DNA of 64,000 bases from Parasedimentitalea denitrificans (GTDB lineage: Bacteria > Pseudomonadota > Alphaproteobacteria > Rhodobacterales > Rhodobacteraceae), in assembly GCF_011813015.1 (NCBI RefSeq), contig NZ_QHLQ01000013.1:40329-104328 (forward strand), given 5' to 3'. The position numbers were made by a program, and so were the translations under genes. Of the stretch, positions 54,381 to 63,805 are shown in pieces. Below the pieces are notes generated by a model that worked only from the letters and a program-made list of their open reading frames with translations, had not been told where the DNA came from and made no database searches. Each line of letters begins with the position of its first letter. Position 1 is the stretch's first letter.

Positions 54381-55475
54381 ATGGAAAAGATGCCCAAATG
54401 GGCCGACGTGGTGCTGATCCCGCTGATCAGCCTGCTGCTGGCCGCTATTATTTCCGCCCTGGTGATCCTCGGCATAGGTGAAGACCCGGTTGCCGCGGTC
54501 AAACTGATGATCGACGGCGCATTGGGGTCGACCTATGGCTGGGGCTATACGCTCTATTACGCCACCAACTTCCTGTTCACTGGCCTGGCGGTTTCCGTCG
54601 CGTTCCACGCCCGTATGTTCAACATCGGTGGCGAAGGTCAAGCGATGCTGGGGGGCCTGGGTGCTGCGCTTGTCTGCCTGTATATTCCTTGGCCACATTG
54701 GTCGATGGCACTGGCTGGCGGCGCAATTGGCGCGGCCATCTTTGGCGCAGCCTGGGCCGCTATTCCGGCCTACCTGCAGGCCAGACGCGGCAGCCACATC
54801 GTGATCACCACCATCATGTTTAACTTTATCGCTGCTGCGGTGTTGAACTATGTGCTGGTCAACCTGCTGCGCCCTGCTGGGTCGATGGATCCGGCCACGG
54901 CACGTTTCCCAGAAGCCGTCCACCTGCCTAGCCTACACGAAGTCCTTGCCCCGCTGGGCATCGAATTCTCCAAAGCTGCACCGGCTAACGTCAGCTTTCT
55001 GGTGGCCCTTGCCGCCTGTGTCTTTGTCTGGCTGCTGATCTGGCGCACCAAACTAGGGTATGAAATCCGTGCCTATGGCAAGTCCGAGCAAGGCGCGCTC
55101 TATGCTGGGATTTCACCATTTAAGATCACCATGATTGCCATGCTGCTCTCGGGTGCTTTGGCTGGCATGATGGCCACCAATAACGTCATGGGCGAGGCCG
55201 AACGACTGGTTCTGAACTCGACCGAAGGCGCTGGTTTTATCGGCATCGCGGTGGCCCTGATGGGACGCTCGCACCCGTTTGGCGTCTTCCTTGCGGCAAT
55301 CCTGTTTGGCTTCCTGTACCAAGGCGGCGCAGAACTGGCCCTGTGGACCAAGATCCCTCGCGAAATGATCGTAGTGATCCAAGCCTTGGTTATTATGTTC
55401 ACCGGAGCCCTAGACAACATGGTCCGGATGCCACTTGAAAAAATCTTCGTTGCACTGCGGAAGGGAAAAGCCTGA
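54381..55475 (+). CDS. Nucleoside ABC importer permease 1
   Basis: A 364-aa membrane protein with about nine spans. FNIGGEGQAMLGGLGAAL (near 84-101) and ARRGSHIVITTIMFNFIAAA are BPD_transp_2 family signatures. It starts 1 nt after the ATPase stop (TAAGATG), so translation is coupled. Its last base is shared with the next start. Confidence 0.92.
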   Translation: MEKMPKWADVVLIPLISLLLAAIISALVILGIGEDPVAAVKLMIDGALGSTYGWGYTLYYATNFLFTGLAVSVAFHARMFNIGGEGQAMLGGLGAALVCLYIPWPHWSMALAGGAIGAAIFGAAWAAIPAYLQARRGSHIVITTIMFNFIAAAVLNYVLVNLLRPAGSMDPATARFPEAVHLPSLHEVLAPLGIEFSKAAPANVSFLVALAACVFVWLLIWRTKLGYEIRAYGKSEQGALYAGISPFKITMIAMLLSGALAGMMATNNVMGEAERLVLNSTEGAGFIGIAVALMGRSHPFGVFLAAILFGFLYQGGAELALWTKIPREMIVVIQALVIMFTGALDNMVRMPLEKIFVALRKGKA

Positions 55476-56440
55476 TGGATTTCCTGACACTTATCCAGGT
55501 GCTGGACAGCACAATTCGTCTGGCCACTCCACTGCTTCTGGCTTGCCTAGCCGGCCTATTTTCAGAACGAGCAGGCATTTTTGATATCGGCCTTGAGGGC
55601 AAGATGCTGGCCGCCGCGTTCTTCTCGGCAGCCGTTGCAGCCGTCACCGGAAACGTGTGGCTGGGATTGCTGGCTGGGGTTGCCTCTTCTTTGGTTCTCA
55701 GCGGGATACACGGGTTGGCCTCGATCACTTTTCGCGGCAACCAGCTGATCTCGGGGCTGGCGGTTACCATGCTGGCCCAAGGCTTTACAGTGGTGATTGC
55801 ACAAAGATGGTTCCAACAGGGCGGGCGCACGCCATCCTTGCTGACCGAAGGCCGCTTTGGCCCGATCAACTTGCCGTTCGCCGAGGCGGTATCGGACGTG
55901 CCGGTGTTTGGTCCAATCTACTCCGAACTACTCTCGGGTCACTCGATCCTAGTCTACCTGGCCTTTGCCGCAGTGCCTGCAACCTGGTGGTTGCTGTATC
56001 GCACCCGTTTCGGCCTGCGCCTGCGCGCGGTTGGGGAAAACCCCGAGGCCGTGGATACCGCTGGTATTTCCGTCGTCGGTCTGCGGTTTGCCGCTGTCGG
56101 CATCTGTGGCTTGCTCTGCGGCTTGGCTGGCGCCTACCTTGCCACCTCGCTTCAGGCTGGTTTCGTCAAGGATATGACCGCAGGCCGTGGTTATATCGCT
56201 TTGGCCGCTCTGATCTTTGCCAAGTGGCGCCCCTGGCATGCGATGGGGGCCTGCCTGTTGTTTGGTCTGTTGCAGGCTGTCGCACTGCGGTTCCAGAATA
56301 TAGAGCTGGGTGGCATCACCATCCCAGTCCAGATGATGGACGCCCTGCCCTACATCCTGACCGTAGTGATCCTGGCCGGTTTTGTCGGCAAGGCGATCCC
56401 ACCCAAGGCCGGCGGCGAGCCCTATGTAAAAGAACGCTAA
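55475..56440 (+). CDS. Nucleoside ABC importer permease 2
   Basis: A 321-aa membrane protein with about eight spans. FDIGLEGKMLAAAFFSAAVA and GRGYIALAALIFAKWRPWH are typical of the second BPD_transp_2 subunit. It overlaps permease 1 by 1 nt (TGATG). It completes the importer with the BMP protein and ATPase. A terminator follows at 56470. Confidence 0.92.
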   Translation: MDFLTLIQVLDSTIRLATPLLLACLAGLFSERAGIFDIGLEGKMLAAAFFSAAVAAVTGNVWLGLLAGVASSLVLSGIHGLASITFRGNQLISGLAVTMLAQGFTVVIAQRWFQQGGRTPSLLTEGRFGPINLPFAEAVSDVPVFGPIYSELLSGHSILVYLAFAAVPATWWLLYRTRFGLRLRAVGENPEAVDTAGISVVGLRFAAVGICGLLCGLAGAYLATSLQAGFVKDMTAGRGYIALAALIFAKWRPWHAMGACLLFGLLQAVALRFQNIELGGITIPVQMMDALPYILTVVILAGFVGKAIPPKAGGEPYVKER

Positions 56441-56469
56441 GGGCCAACACCCCACTCGAACACCATCAA

Positions 56470-56500
56470 CGCCCGGCCCAGTGCCGGGCGTTTTCTTTTA
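56470..56500 (+). terminator. Terminator of the nucleoside importer operon
   Basis: CGCCCGGC (56470-56477) pairs with GCCGGGCG (56483-56490) over CCAGT, followed by TTTTCTTTT. It is a standard intrinsic terminator 30 nt after the last permease gene. Confidence 0.9.
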
Positions 56501-56545
56501 ACCACCAAAGTCTCCCGCCCGTCGCCTGCGCATCTGGCGATGCCC

Positions 56546-56642
56546 GCTCCCGTTGGGCGTAGCGCCGGGCCTTGCCCGGCGCTACGCCCAAGTTTGTTCA
56601 GGGTTTACCGGCATAGCCGGTGCACCCTGCAACCGCGGGAGC
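56546..56642. repeat. Long palindromic element resembling a three-way junction
   Basis: An imperfect outer stem (GCTCCCGTTG, 56546-56555, with CAACCGCGGGAGC, 56630-56642) encloses a perfect 16-bp hairpin (56555-56570 with 56574-56589 over CTT) and a second hairpin with two mismatches (56600-56612 with 56616-56628). The rest of the 322-nt gap between the permease and TauE genes holds the terminator at 56470 and otherwise nothing clear. Sequence does not match the paa-operon element, but the architecture does. Confidence 0.6.
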
Positions 56643-56762
56643 CCGCCGAGGCAACTATAGCTACTTCAGATAGGTCCAGTTTTGCCACGAAGGTCAGTCC
56701 TGTGTGCTGCAGAGCGGCATCGGCAGTTGATTTTACCTAAATCTCCGGTCTAACTAAACCTT

Positions 56763-57683
56763 ATGCAAATTTACCTTCCTATCGCCGAGGTCTCGGTCAA
56801 TGCCTTCCTGCTCCTCGGATTGGGGGGAATCGTTGGCATTTTGTCCGGCATGTTCGGCGTTGGCGGCGGCTTTTTGATGACGCCGCTGCTGTTCTTTATT
56901 GGTATCCCACCCGCCGTGGCAGTCGCCACAGAGGCGAATCAGATCGTGGCCTCCTCTTTCTCTGGGGTTCTGGCGCATTTTCGAAGGCGAACGGTTGATA
57001 TCAAAATGGGGGTAGTACTCCAGATCGGCGGTTTGATAGGCGCTGCGCTGGGGGTTTTGGTCTTTAACTACCTAAAAGCCATTGGTCAGGTCGATCTGCT
57101 GGTCAAGCTTTGCTACGTGGTCTTCCTTGGCGTTGTCGGCGGACTGATGTTCATCGAGAGCCTGAACGCGATCCGTAAATCCAAGAAAGCCGGTGGCGCG
57201 CCTGCCGCACGGCGTCAGCGCAGCTGGGTCCATGCCCTGCCCTTCAAAATGCGGTTCCGCACTTCGGGGCTGTATATCTCTGTCATTCCGCCCATTCTTG
57301 TCGGCATCTGCGTTGGTATCCTTGCTGCGATCATGGGTGTTGGCGGCGGCTTCATCATGGTTCCGGCGATGATTTACATCCTCGGCATGCCCACCAAAGT
57401 GGTTATCGGCACCTCGCTGTTCCAGATCATTATGGTGACCGGTTTTACCACCATGCTGCATGCCACTACCAACTACACAGTGGACATCGTTCTGGCTGTA
57501 CTGCTTTTGGTCGGCGGCGTTATCGGGGCACAAATCGGCACCCGTATTGGCGTCTACATGAAGGCCGAACAGCTGCGTATCCTGCTGGCACTTATGGTGC
57601 TGCTGGTCTGTGGTAAACTGGCGTTGGATCTGCTGCTTACCCCGTCCGAGATATTCTCGCTCGGCGCTGGCGGAGGGCACTGA
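56763..57683 (+). CDS. Sulfite/sulfonate exporter, TauE/SafE family
   Basis: A 306-aa membrane protein of about eight spans in two related halves. GMFGVGGGFLMTPLLFF (near 30-46) and IMGVGGGFIMVPAMIY (near 190-205) are the paired TauE/SafE signatures. It exports a small anion such as sulfite. The next gene starts 2 nt after its stop and encodes the TIGR02186 partner. Confidence 0.9.
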   Translation: MQIYLPIAEVSVNAFLLLGLGGIVGILSGMFGVGGGFLMTPLLFFIGIPPAVAVATEANQIVASSFSGVLAHFRRRTVDIKMGVVLQIGGLIGAALGVLVFNYLKAIGQVDLLVKLCYVVFLGVVGGLMFIESLNAIRKSKKAGGAPAARRQRSWVHALPFKMRFRTSGLYISVIPPILVGICVGILAAIMGVGGGFIMVPAMIYILGMPTKVVIGTSLFQIIMVTGFTTMLHATTNYTVDIVLAVLLLVGGVIGAQIGTRIGVYMKAEQLRILLALMVLLVCGKLALDLLLTPSEIFSLGAGGGH

Positions 57684-57685
57684 TC

Positions 57686-58453
57686 ATGCTACGCTCCCTG
57701 CTCCTTGCCGCTCTGGTATTCGCTCTCCCAGCTCAGGCTGGCCAAGAAGAGGTCGTGCTTGGTCTAAGCCAGGATCGTGTTGCTATTACTGCTGATTTCG
57801 ACGGCGATGAGATCTTGATCTTTGGTGCCGTAAAACGCGAGTCCCCTATTCCCGACACGGACCCTTTGCAAGTTATCGTCACGGTATCCGGCCCCCAGGA
57901 ACCGGTTCTGGTGCGGCGCAAAGAGCGCAAGCTAGGGATCTGGGTCAATGTCGATTCCGTTCTGGTGGATTCCGCGCCCAGCTTCTATGCCGTCGCAACA
58001 AGCGGCCCCTTTGGCGATGTGATTACCGACACCGAAGACCTGCGCTACCGGATTTCCATTGAACGGGCGATCCGATCCGTTGGCGCCGCCATGCATATCC
58101 GCGGCGCTCAGGATTTTGCAGATGCAGTGATCCGGATCCGCGAGAACCGGGATCTGTATTCTATCCGCGAAAACACTGTGGCTGTTGACCAACAGACCCT
58201 GTTCCGCACTGCGATTAAAATGCCTGCCGACCTAACCGAAGGCGACTATACTGCCCGCATTTTCCTAACCCGTGGTGGCGAAGTCGTGTCGCAGTATGAG
58301 ACCTCTATTGACGTGCGCAAGGTGGGGCTAGAGCGGTTTCTATTTGTAATGTCGCGGGAGCAGCCGTTTTGGTACGGGATAATGTCACTGGCCATTGCCA
58401 TCGCCGCTGGCTGGGGTGCCTCGGCTGCATTCCGTTTGTTGCGAAACAACTAA
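57686..58453 (+). CDS. TIGR02186 family protein, TauE partner
   Basis: A 255-aa protein with a signal peptide (about residues 1-18), a beta-rich periplasmic part including VVLGLSQDRVAITADFDG and a C-terminal transmembrane helix (about 229-249). This family is found next to TauE/SafE genes in alphaproteobacteria; it is a probable periplasmic partner of the exporter. It follows the exporter gene directly. Confidence 0.85.
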   Translation: MLRSLLLAALVFALPAQAGQEEVVLGLSQDRVAITADFDGDEILIFGAVKRESPIPDTDPLQVIVTVSGPQEPVLVRRKERKLGIWVNVDSVLVDSAPSFYAVATSGPFGDVITDTEDLRYRISIERAIRSVGAAMHIRGAQDFADAVIRIRENRDLYSIRENTVAVDQQTLFRTAIKMPADLTEGDYTARIFLTRGGEVVSQYETSIDVRKVGLERFLFVMSREQPFWYGIMSLAIAIAAGWGASAAFRLLRNN

Positions 58454-58491
58454 AGCCAACCCCCACATTCCATTGAACTATGGGTCCAAAA

Positions 58492-58512
58492 GGCGGGCGT
58501 TCTACGCCCGTC
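58492..58512. terminator. Hairpin between convergent genes
   Basis: GGGCGT (58495-58500) pairs with ACGCCC (58504-58509), extended by G-C and G-T pairs on both sides. It lies between the convergent TIGR02186 and SDR genes and can serve either strand. There is no long uridine run. Confidence 0.5.
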
Positions 58513-58553
58513 TTACAGTTCGCACGCAGAGCATATAACTAAGCGCGCCCCTC

Positions 58554-59288
58554 TTACCCGCGGCCGATATAAGGCATCTTGGTGGCCATCACGGTCATGA
58601 ACTGCACGTTGGCCTCTAGTGGCAGCTGCGCCATGTGCAGAACCGACTTGGCAGCATCTTCAACCGCAAAGCTATCCATTGGCGGTGCGTTAGGATCATC
58701 CTGCTGTTGCCGATAGATCAGATCTTCGACCATCGGCGTGCGGGCATTGCCGATGTCGATCTGGCCGCAGGCGATATCAAATGCCCGTCCATCCAATGAC
58801 AGGCTGCGGGTCAACCCGGTGATCGCCGCCTTGGTGGTGGCATAAGGGACTGAATTAGGGCGCGGCACATGCGCTGCGATCGACCCATTGTTGATGATAC
58901 GCCCACCCTGTGGTGACTGGTGGCGCATCTGGCGAAACGCTGCGCGGGCTGCCAGGAACATGCCGTTGAGGTTCACATTCACAGATGCAAACCAATCGTC
59001 CAACGCGATTTCGTCGATAGTGCCACTGGCGGTGAAGATGCCAGCGTTGTTAAACATCACATCCAGATGCCCCGCCTGCATGACAAAGCTGTTGAACGCA
59101 GCATCTACTGCTGCCGGGTCAGTGACATCTGCAGGAAGGACAACGGCGTTGGTATGGCCCTCGGCCACTTCCTCTAACGCGTCCTGCCGCCGTGCCAGCA
59201 GGCCAACCTGCCAACCCTCGGCCAGAAACAACTCCGCAACGGCCCGGCCAATGCCTGAACTAGCACCGGTGATCACAATCGTCTTCAT
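58554..59288 (-). CDS. Short-chain dehydrogenase/reductase
   Basis: A 244-aa classical SDR with TGASSGIG (near 6-13), NNAG and the catalytic YATTK tyrosine/lysine pair. It uses NAD(P) to oxidise or reduce an alcohol or ketone. The ATG at 59288 overlaps the helicase stop by 4 nt, so it is coupled to the helicase. The substrate is unknown. Confidence 0.9.
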   Translation of the reverse strand: MKTIVITGASSGIGRAVAELFLAEGWQVGLLARRQDALEEVAEGHTNAVVLPADVTDPAAVDAAFNSFVMQAGHLDVMFNNAGIFTASGTIDEIALDDWFASVNVNLNGMFLAARAAFRQMRHQSPQGGRIINNGSIAAHVPRPNSVPYATTKAAITGLTRSLSLDGRAFDIACGQIDIGNARTPMVEDLIYRQQQDDPNAPPMDSFAVEDAAKSVLHMAQLPLEANVQFMTVMATKMPYIGRG

Positions 59289-60811
59289 CCGCCTTCACTC
59301 TCCAGTTTCAGCGCCACTGGTGCGGCGCGCAAATCATCCACCCGAAGTGGTTCTTTGGGTTTTGATAGGCGGTTACGCACAACCCATATCAACCGCTCTT
59401 GTGCCCGCGTGATGGCAACATATGCCAACCGCTTCCACAGTGGCTGTCCGGCCTCTACACGGCCCATGCGGGCTGCCACATACAGATCAGGCGCAAACAC
59501 CTGCGTGGTGTCCCATTGCGATCCCTGCGCCTTGTGAATAGTCACGGCTGCGCCGTGCAGGAACGTTGCCCCCATCCGGGCAGCAAATGGAATGAATGGC
59601 TCTTCTTCGTCCGGCTTTTCAATCTTCACAATCGAGGCTGCGCTGACCTGAGGATCTTCGGCGCCCATCACGTGCAGCCGCGAGAAACCGGGCTTGCGAC
59701 CAGATCCAAGATAGACCACCTGCGCGCCTTTGATCAGGCCGCGCGCCTCTAGGTCCAACCGCTTTTTCCTATGCTTCATTGGCAGTTCAATGCCATCACA
59801 GATCAGCGGCTCACCCTCCATCAGCGCATCCTCTGGCGCGCCGTGAACGCTGCGAAAGGCGTTGATCAACTTGATCCGTGTCGCATTGCGCCAGACCAAT
59901 ACCGGAGATCGCGCCATCAGATCGACCTCTACCCGTTGCCCCCAAACAACCCGGTCATCGCGCCGTGCAACATCCTCGATCATCCGCTCAAAATCGTGAA
60001 ACGACAGTTGTGGATCGGCCAAAGCATGGGCCAGATCGAGGATCGGGTTGTCGGCATCCTGACGGTGAACCCGGTGCAGTTCCAGCTTGCGCTCTTCGGG
60101 CAAGGCATCGAACACCATGGCCCCGGATTGGTTCACAGGGGCCAACTGGGCCGGGTCACCAAACAGCACTAGGTTGGGAAAAATCTCTTTCAGATCATTG
60201 AACTGGCGGTCATCCAACATCGAGGATTCATCAACAAACCCAATGTCCAACGGCTCTTCCCGTCGTTTCCAGCCTGTAATGAAGTCAGACCCGCGCAAAC
60301 CTGCCGACGCCAAAGCGCCGGGAATGGATTTGTTCCGCTCGTAGAACGCCACAGCCCGCGCCAGCGCCTCTTCGGTCAGGCCTTCGATCTCGGGCTGCTC
60401 TCCCTCGCCTGTCAGCCACTCGGCCAGTTTTTCATACTCGGGGTCATACATCGGCGTGTACAAGATGCGGTGGATGGTCGTGGCCGGAACCCCACGCAAG
60501 CGCAGGACTGAGGCGGCTTTGTTGGTTGGCGCCAGAATCGCCAAGGTACGACGATCGCCCTTTTTGCGGCTCTCATAATCACCAGAGACCACTTCGACGC
60601 CGGATTGCTCCAGCGCCTTGTACAGTTCGGCCAACAACAGCGTTTTACCCGATCCGGCCTTGCCCATCAGGGCCATCACGCCGCTTTCGCCTTTTGGCTG
60701 CTGCAACAACTGACTATCGTCTAGATCGACTCCGGCCGTGCGCAGCATTTCAGTTACGCTGTCAAAGGCAGCGGCTTGGTCTTCAGAGAACTGGATGGGA
60801 AGTGTGGTCAT
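59285..60811 (-). CDS. RecD-like superfamily 1 ATP-dependent DNA helicase
   Basis: A 508-aa SF1B helicase. Motif I is GKAGSGKTLLLAEL (near 52-65), motif II DESSMLDDRQF (near 195), and the C-terminal motifs are HKAQGSQWD and AITRAQERLIWVV. It resembles RecD2/Dda-type 5'-3' helicases but is shorter at the N-terminus than RecD2. It overlaps the SDR gene by 4 nt. Confidence 0.88.
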   Translation of the reverse strand: MTTLPIQFSEDQAAAFDSVTEMLRTAGVDLDDSQLLQQPKGESGVMALMGKAGSGKTLLLAELYKALEQSGVEVVSGDYESRKKGDRRTLAILAPTNKAASVLRLRGVPATTIHRILYTPMYDPEYEKLAEWLTGEGEQPEIEGLTEEALARAVAFYERNKSIPGALASAGLRGSDFITGWKRREEPLDIGFVDESSMLDDRQFNDLKEIFPNLVLFGDPAQLAPVNQSGAMVFDALPEERKLELHRVHRQDADNPILDLAHALADPQLSFHDFERMIEDVARRDDRVVWGQRVEVDLMARSPVLVWRNATRIKLINAFRSVHGAPEDALMEGEPLICDGIELPMKHRKKRLDLEARGLIKGAQVVYLGSGRKPGFSRLHVMGAEDPQVSAASIVKIEKPDEEEPFIPFAARMGATFLHGAAVTIHKAQGSQWDTTQVFAPDLYVAARMGRVEAGQPLWKRLAYVAITRAQERLIWVVRNRLSKPKEPLRVDDLRAAPVALKLESEGG

Positions 60812-60956
60812 TCCCAGACACTATAGACGCAGGGCCCGCTTCACCAGAGCCCGCCCCGCGTTTCCATGATGTTTTCAAGCGCTCATCGCCAGTGATTGTA
60901 GCATTCCCACCAAGTGATCAATCGAACCACATTGGTGGCACATCGGGGACAAGTCG

Positions 60957-61688
60957 TTAGACGACTATCAGCCCCCTACTTATGGCCCGTGCAATGGCAT
61001 GTGTCGTATTCTGAGCACCAAGTTTAGTCTTGGCGCTTTCGATATAAACCCGCAACGTGTGCTCAGAAATCGACAGCGTTTCAGCAACTTCTGCGCGGCT
61101 GTACCCCATAGCCAAAAGGGTCATGGCATCCACCTCACGGGGTGACAAATTGCGCGAACCCTCAGGTGTTCGGTTGGGCTCAAAATCTATCGCTTTACGG
61201 TTGATGTAATGTGCCAGTAAAATCACGTCGCGACTGTATTTCTCGGTAAATTTCTCCCAAGTCGCATCGTCACAATTATGGCTAATCGTGAAGAGTGCGA
61301 ATTGACCATTTGGGCCACGGATCGGAATTGAATACCCCTGATTGCCAACACCATGTTTCAACGCATCATCCAGGAAAGTACGGGCAGCCTTGGTTGACCA
61401 GTCCAGTCGCTTCCAATCCACCGGGTGAAACCGTTGATAACATCCCGTGACAACCGGATCGGTCCTTAGGTACCCCTGCTCAATGTAGCGCTTTACCCAT
61501 TCATCCGAATATGTCCCGCACCCGTATTGCTCACCGGCGCTGTCGACCCAATGGTAGACGATGTGATCTATTTCAAAAAGGTCCCGGACCTTTTCAATAA
61601 TGCTCTGAACTTCTTCAAGAGTACCGGCAGCCTCCAGTATCTTTAGAATTTTGTCCAAATTTATTCTGTTCGCCATCCGTTTGTGCAC
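60957..61688 (-). CDS. LuxR family acyl-homoserine-lactone receptor
   Basis: A 243-aa LuxR regulator. The autoinducer-binding domain keeps W64, Y68, D77 and W92 with the same spacing as TraR W57, Y61, D70 and W85, plus the GYSIP glycine at 118. The HTH at about 176-240 includes LSPREVDAMTLLAMGYSRAE. It therefore probably binds an acyl-homoserine lactone. No luxI-type synthase lies in the window. Start is GTG 61688; ATG 61676 is an alternative. Confidence 0.9.
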   Translation of the reverse strand: MHKRMANRINLDKILKILEAAGTLEEVQSIIEKVRDLFEIDHIVYHWVDSAGEQYGCGTYSDEWVKRYIEQGYLRTDPVVTGCYQRFHPVDWKRLDWSTKAARTFLDDALKHGVGNQGYSIPIRGPNGQFALFTISHNCDDATWEKFTEKYSRDVILLAHYINRKAIDFEPNRTPEGSRNLSPREVDAMTLLAMGYSRAEVAETLSISEHTLRVYIESAKTKLGAQNTTHAIARAISRGLIVV

Positions 61689-61975
61689 TAGCCTTTTCTT
61701 CCGACGAAGCCACTACTAACTTTGCCATCTCAAGCGTTTCGCTTAAGTGGTCTGCATGGCTCCTCGCGCAATCTGCAGCAGTATGTGACCGAAGGTCAAC
61801 GCCAAGATCCAGCATCCAGTGATATTGGATCCTGGCCCGCCGTAATCCCCGAAGTATCACGCGAAATAAACTTAACATGTGTCTGAAATGTCAATATTCA
61901 ACGCCAGCACCTCCCCTAAGATAGCGAGGGGGCGATTTCCAAGCCTCTGAAACTAAACATATGAGTCAAAGAATG
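61689..61975. other. Intergenic region between luxR and ccr, no gene seen
   Basis: About 290 nt upstream of luxR. An open minus-strand frame overlaps luxR by 74 nt, has no ribosome site or recognised residues, and is rejected as a gene. The luxR promoter should be here. I saw no clear lux box. The gap continues into the ccr terminator at 61976-62010. Confidence 0.5.
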
Positions 61976-62010
61976 GAAAAACCCACGAACCATAGTGAAT
62001 GATTCGTGGG
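61976..62010 (-). terminator. Intrinsic terminator of ccr
   Basis: On the minus strand, CCCACGAA (62010-62003) pairs with TTCGTGGG (61989-61982), followed by TTTTTCC. It lies 54 nt after the ccr stop, in the sense orientation. Confidence 0.85.
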
Positions 62011-62063
62011 CGACCGCTTGGGCGGTTAAAGGCAGGCCGGATGGGCCATATAGACGGACGTCT

Positions 62064-63347
62064 TTATTTGGCTTCCAGCACATCCTCTAGGGTTCGCAGG
62101 CCTGTCTTAGGCGCCTGGACCAGGACCGACATGTTGCCCGGTTTATGCTCGTTGCGCAGCATCTTCATGTGCGCATCTGGCAGATCAGCCCAAGAGAACA
62201 CCTCTGACATGCAAGGATCCAGACGGCGTTCCAGCATCAGCTTGTTTGCCGAGGCCGCCTGCTTGAGATGGGCAAAGTGGCTGCCTTGCAGACGCTTCTG
62301 GTGCATCCACATATAACGCACATCCAAGGTCAGGTTGAACCCCGTGGTGCCTGCACAGATCACCACCATGCCGCCCTTTTTGCAGACAAAGGTCGACACC
62401 GGGAATGTTGCCTCGCCGGGATGTTCGAACACCATGTCGACATTCACGCCCTTACCAGTGATCGCCCAGATCGCGGCACCGAATTTGCGGGCTTCTTTGA
62501 ACCATGCGGCATACTCTGGTGTATTCACCGTTGGCATCTGCCCCCAGCAATTGAAGTCCTTGCGGTTCAAGACACCCTTGGCCCCCAGTCCCATCACAAA
62601 ATCACGCTTGCTCTCGTCCGAGATCACGCCAATTGCGTTGGCACCGGCAGTGTTGATCAACTGGATCGCGTAAGAGCCCAGACCGCCAGACGCGCCCCAT
62701 ACCAATACATTTTGTCCCGGTTTCAGGTCATGCGGCTCGTGGCCAAAAAGCATCCGATAGGCGGTCGCCAGTGTCAGTGTATAACAGGCACTTTCTTCCC
62801 AGGTCAGGTGCTTGGGGCGTGGCATCAGCTGCTGAGACTGAACATTGGTGAACTGAGCAAAAGATCCGTCAGGTGTTTCATAGCCCCAGATACGCTGGCT
62901 GGGGGAATACATCGGATCACCGCCGTTACATTCTTCGTCTTCACCGTCATCCTGATTACAGTGGATCACGACCTCGTCACCGACCTTCCACTTCTTGACC
63001 TTGTCACCAACGGCCCATACAATACCCGCCGCGTCGGAACCGGCAATGTGGTATGGCTGTTTGTGTCCATCAAAGGGGCTGATTGGCTTGCCCAATGCGG
63101 CCCAAACACCATTGTAATTGACGCCGGCAGCCATCACCAAAACCAACACATCGTGGCTGTCTATGGCTGGTACATCCACCACTTCCTGCAACATTGCACT
63201 GTCTGGGTTGCCATGGCGCTCTTTGCGGATGGCCCAAGCGTACATCTGTTTGGGGACATAGCCCATCGGCGGCATCTCACCCATTTCATACAGGTCCTTT
63301 TCAGGCGCCTCGTACGACAACACTTCAGGATTGGTGTCCAAAGCCAT
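62064..63347 (-). CDS. ccr: Crotonyl-CoA carboxylase/reductase
   Basis: A 427-aa MDR-superfamily enzyme that reductively carboxylates crotonyl-CoA to ethylmalonyl-CoA with NADPH. It is the key step of the ethylmalonyl-CoA pathway for C2 and acetyl-CoA assimilation. Motifs include HIAGSDAAGIVWAVGDKVKK near 99-118, the VLVWGASGGLGSYAIQLI nucleotide loop (near 210-227) and VFEHPGEATFPVS, which are Ccr-specific. A GAGGAGG site precedes ATG 63347. Confidence 0.95.
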   Translation of the reverse strand: MALDTNPEVLSYEAPEKDLYEMGEMPPMGYVPKQMYAWAIRKERHGNPDSAMLQEVVDVPAIDSHDVLVLVMAAGVNYNGVWAALGKPISPFDGHKQPYHIAGSDAAGIVWAVGDKVKKWKVGDEVVIHCNQDDGEDEECNGGDPMYSPSQRIWGYETPDGSFAQFTNVQSQQLMPRPKHLTWEESACYTLTLATAYRMLFGHEPHDLKPGQNVLVWGASGGLGSYAIQLINTAGANAIGVISDESKRDFVMGLGAKGVLNRKDFNCWGQMPTVNTPEYAAWFKEARKFGAAIWAITGKGVNVDMVFEHPGEATFPVSTFVCKKGGMVVICAGTTGFNLTLDVRYMWMHQKRLQGSHFAHLKQAASANKLMLERRLDPCMSEVFSWADLPDAHMKMLRNEHKPGNMSVLVQAPKTGLRTLEDVLEAK

Positions 63348-63805
63348 ATCGGCCTCCTCTTTGCCTCTTCTCGCCGCAGTGCAGAATCGCAGAGCTCTTT
63401 ACGAGATAGAAATGGTCGAGCAATAAAGCAACCGTAAATACTATTTTTTTGAAACTTTATGACCTTAACTTTTCCGACAGGTGCAGAAAGTTTGGTGCGC
63501 CACAACGTGGCTCAGATGCAGAATCTACATGGCCAAGCAGCTCAATAGGACACTCTCAACGATGCTTTGCTGCGGATGGAAAAAATTCCCAGACAACTCA
63601 TTCCCGCCACCTGAGCAACCATCACAAAACCATCGAGATATGTAACCACTCGCCCGTTCATAACCATGCACATCTTCAACTTCCCAAGCAACAGCTTGTT
63701 GCCACACACTATTTTCACACTATTCTGCAACTGTAAGACCACTCACCGAACCCGTTGGGCGTTTTGACGTTCAATGAAAAATGTCCTTTTCAAAGAAAGA
63801 ATGTC
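63348..63805. other. Intergenic region between ccr and the edge gene, no gene seen
   Basis: About 460 nt, A+T-rich near 63440. Open frames here are short and have no conserved residues. The divergent ccr and edge-gene promoters should be here. Inverted repeats AACTTT and AAAGTT flank 63468-63493, but I assign them no function. Confidence 0.5.

Noticed and set aside
61615-61878. An open frame overlapping the luxR start
   Set aside because: It overlaps luxR by 74 nt on the same strand, lacks a ribosome site and has no recognisable sequence.
62268-63437. A 389-codon antisense open frame over ccr
   Set aside because: It has no start context and no recognisable residues, and the sense gene is strongly conserved.
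63468-63493. AACTTT and AAAGTT inverted repeat upstream of ccr as a possible lux box
   Set aside because: The arms are short, the centre is asymmetric and it does not resemble known lux-box sequences.
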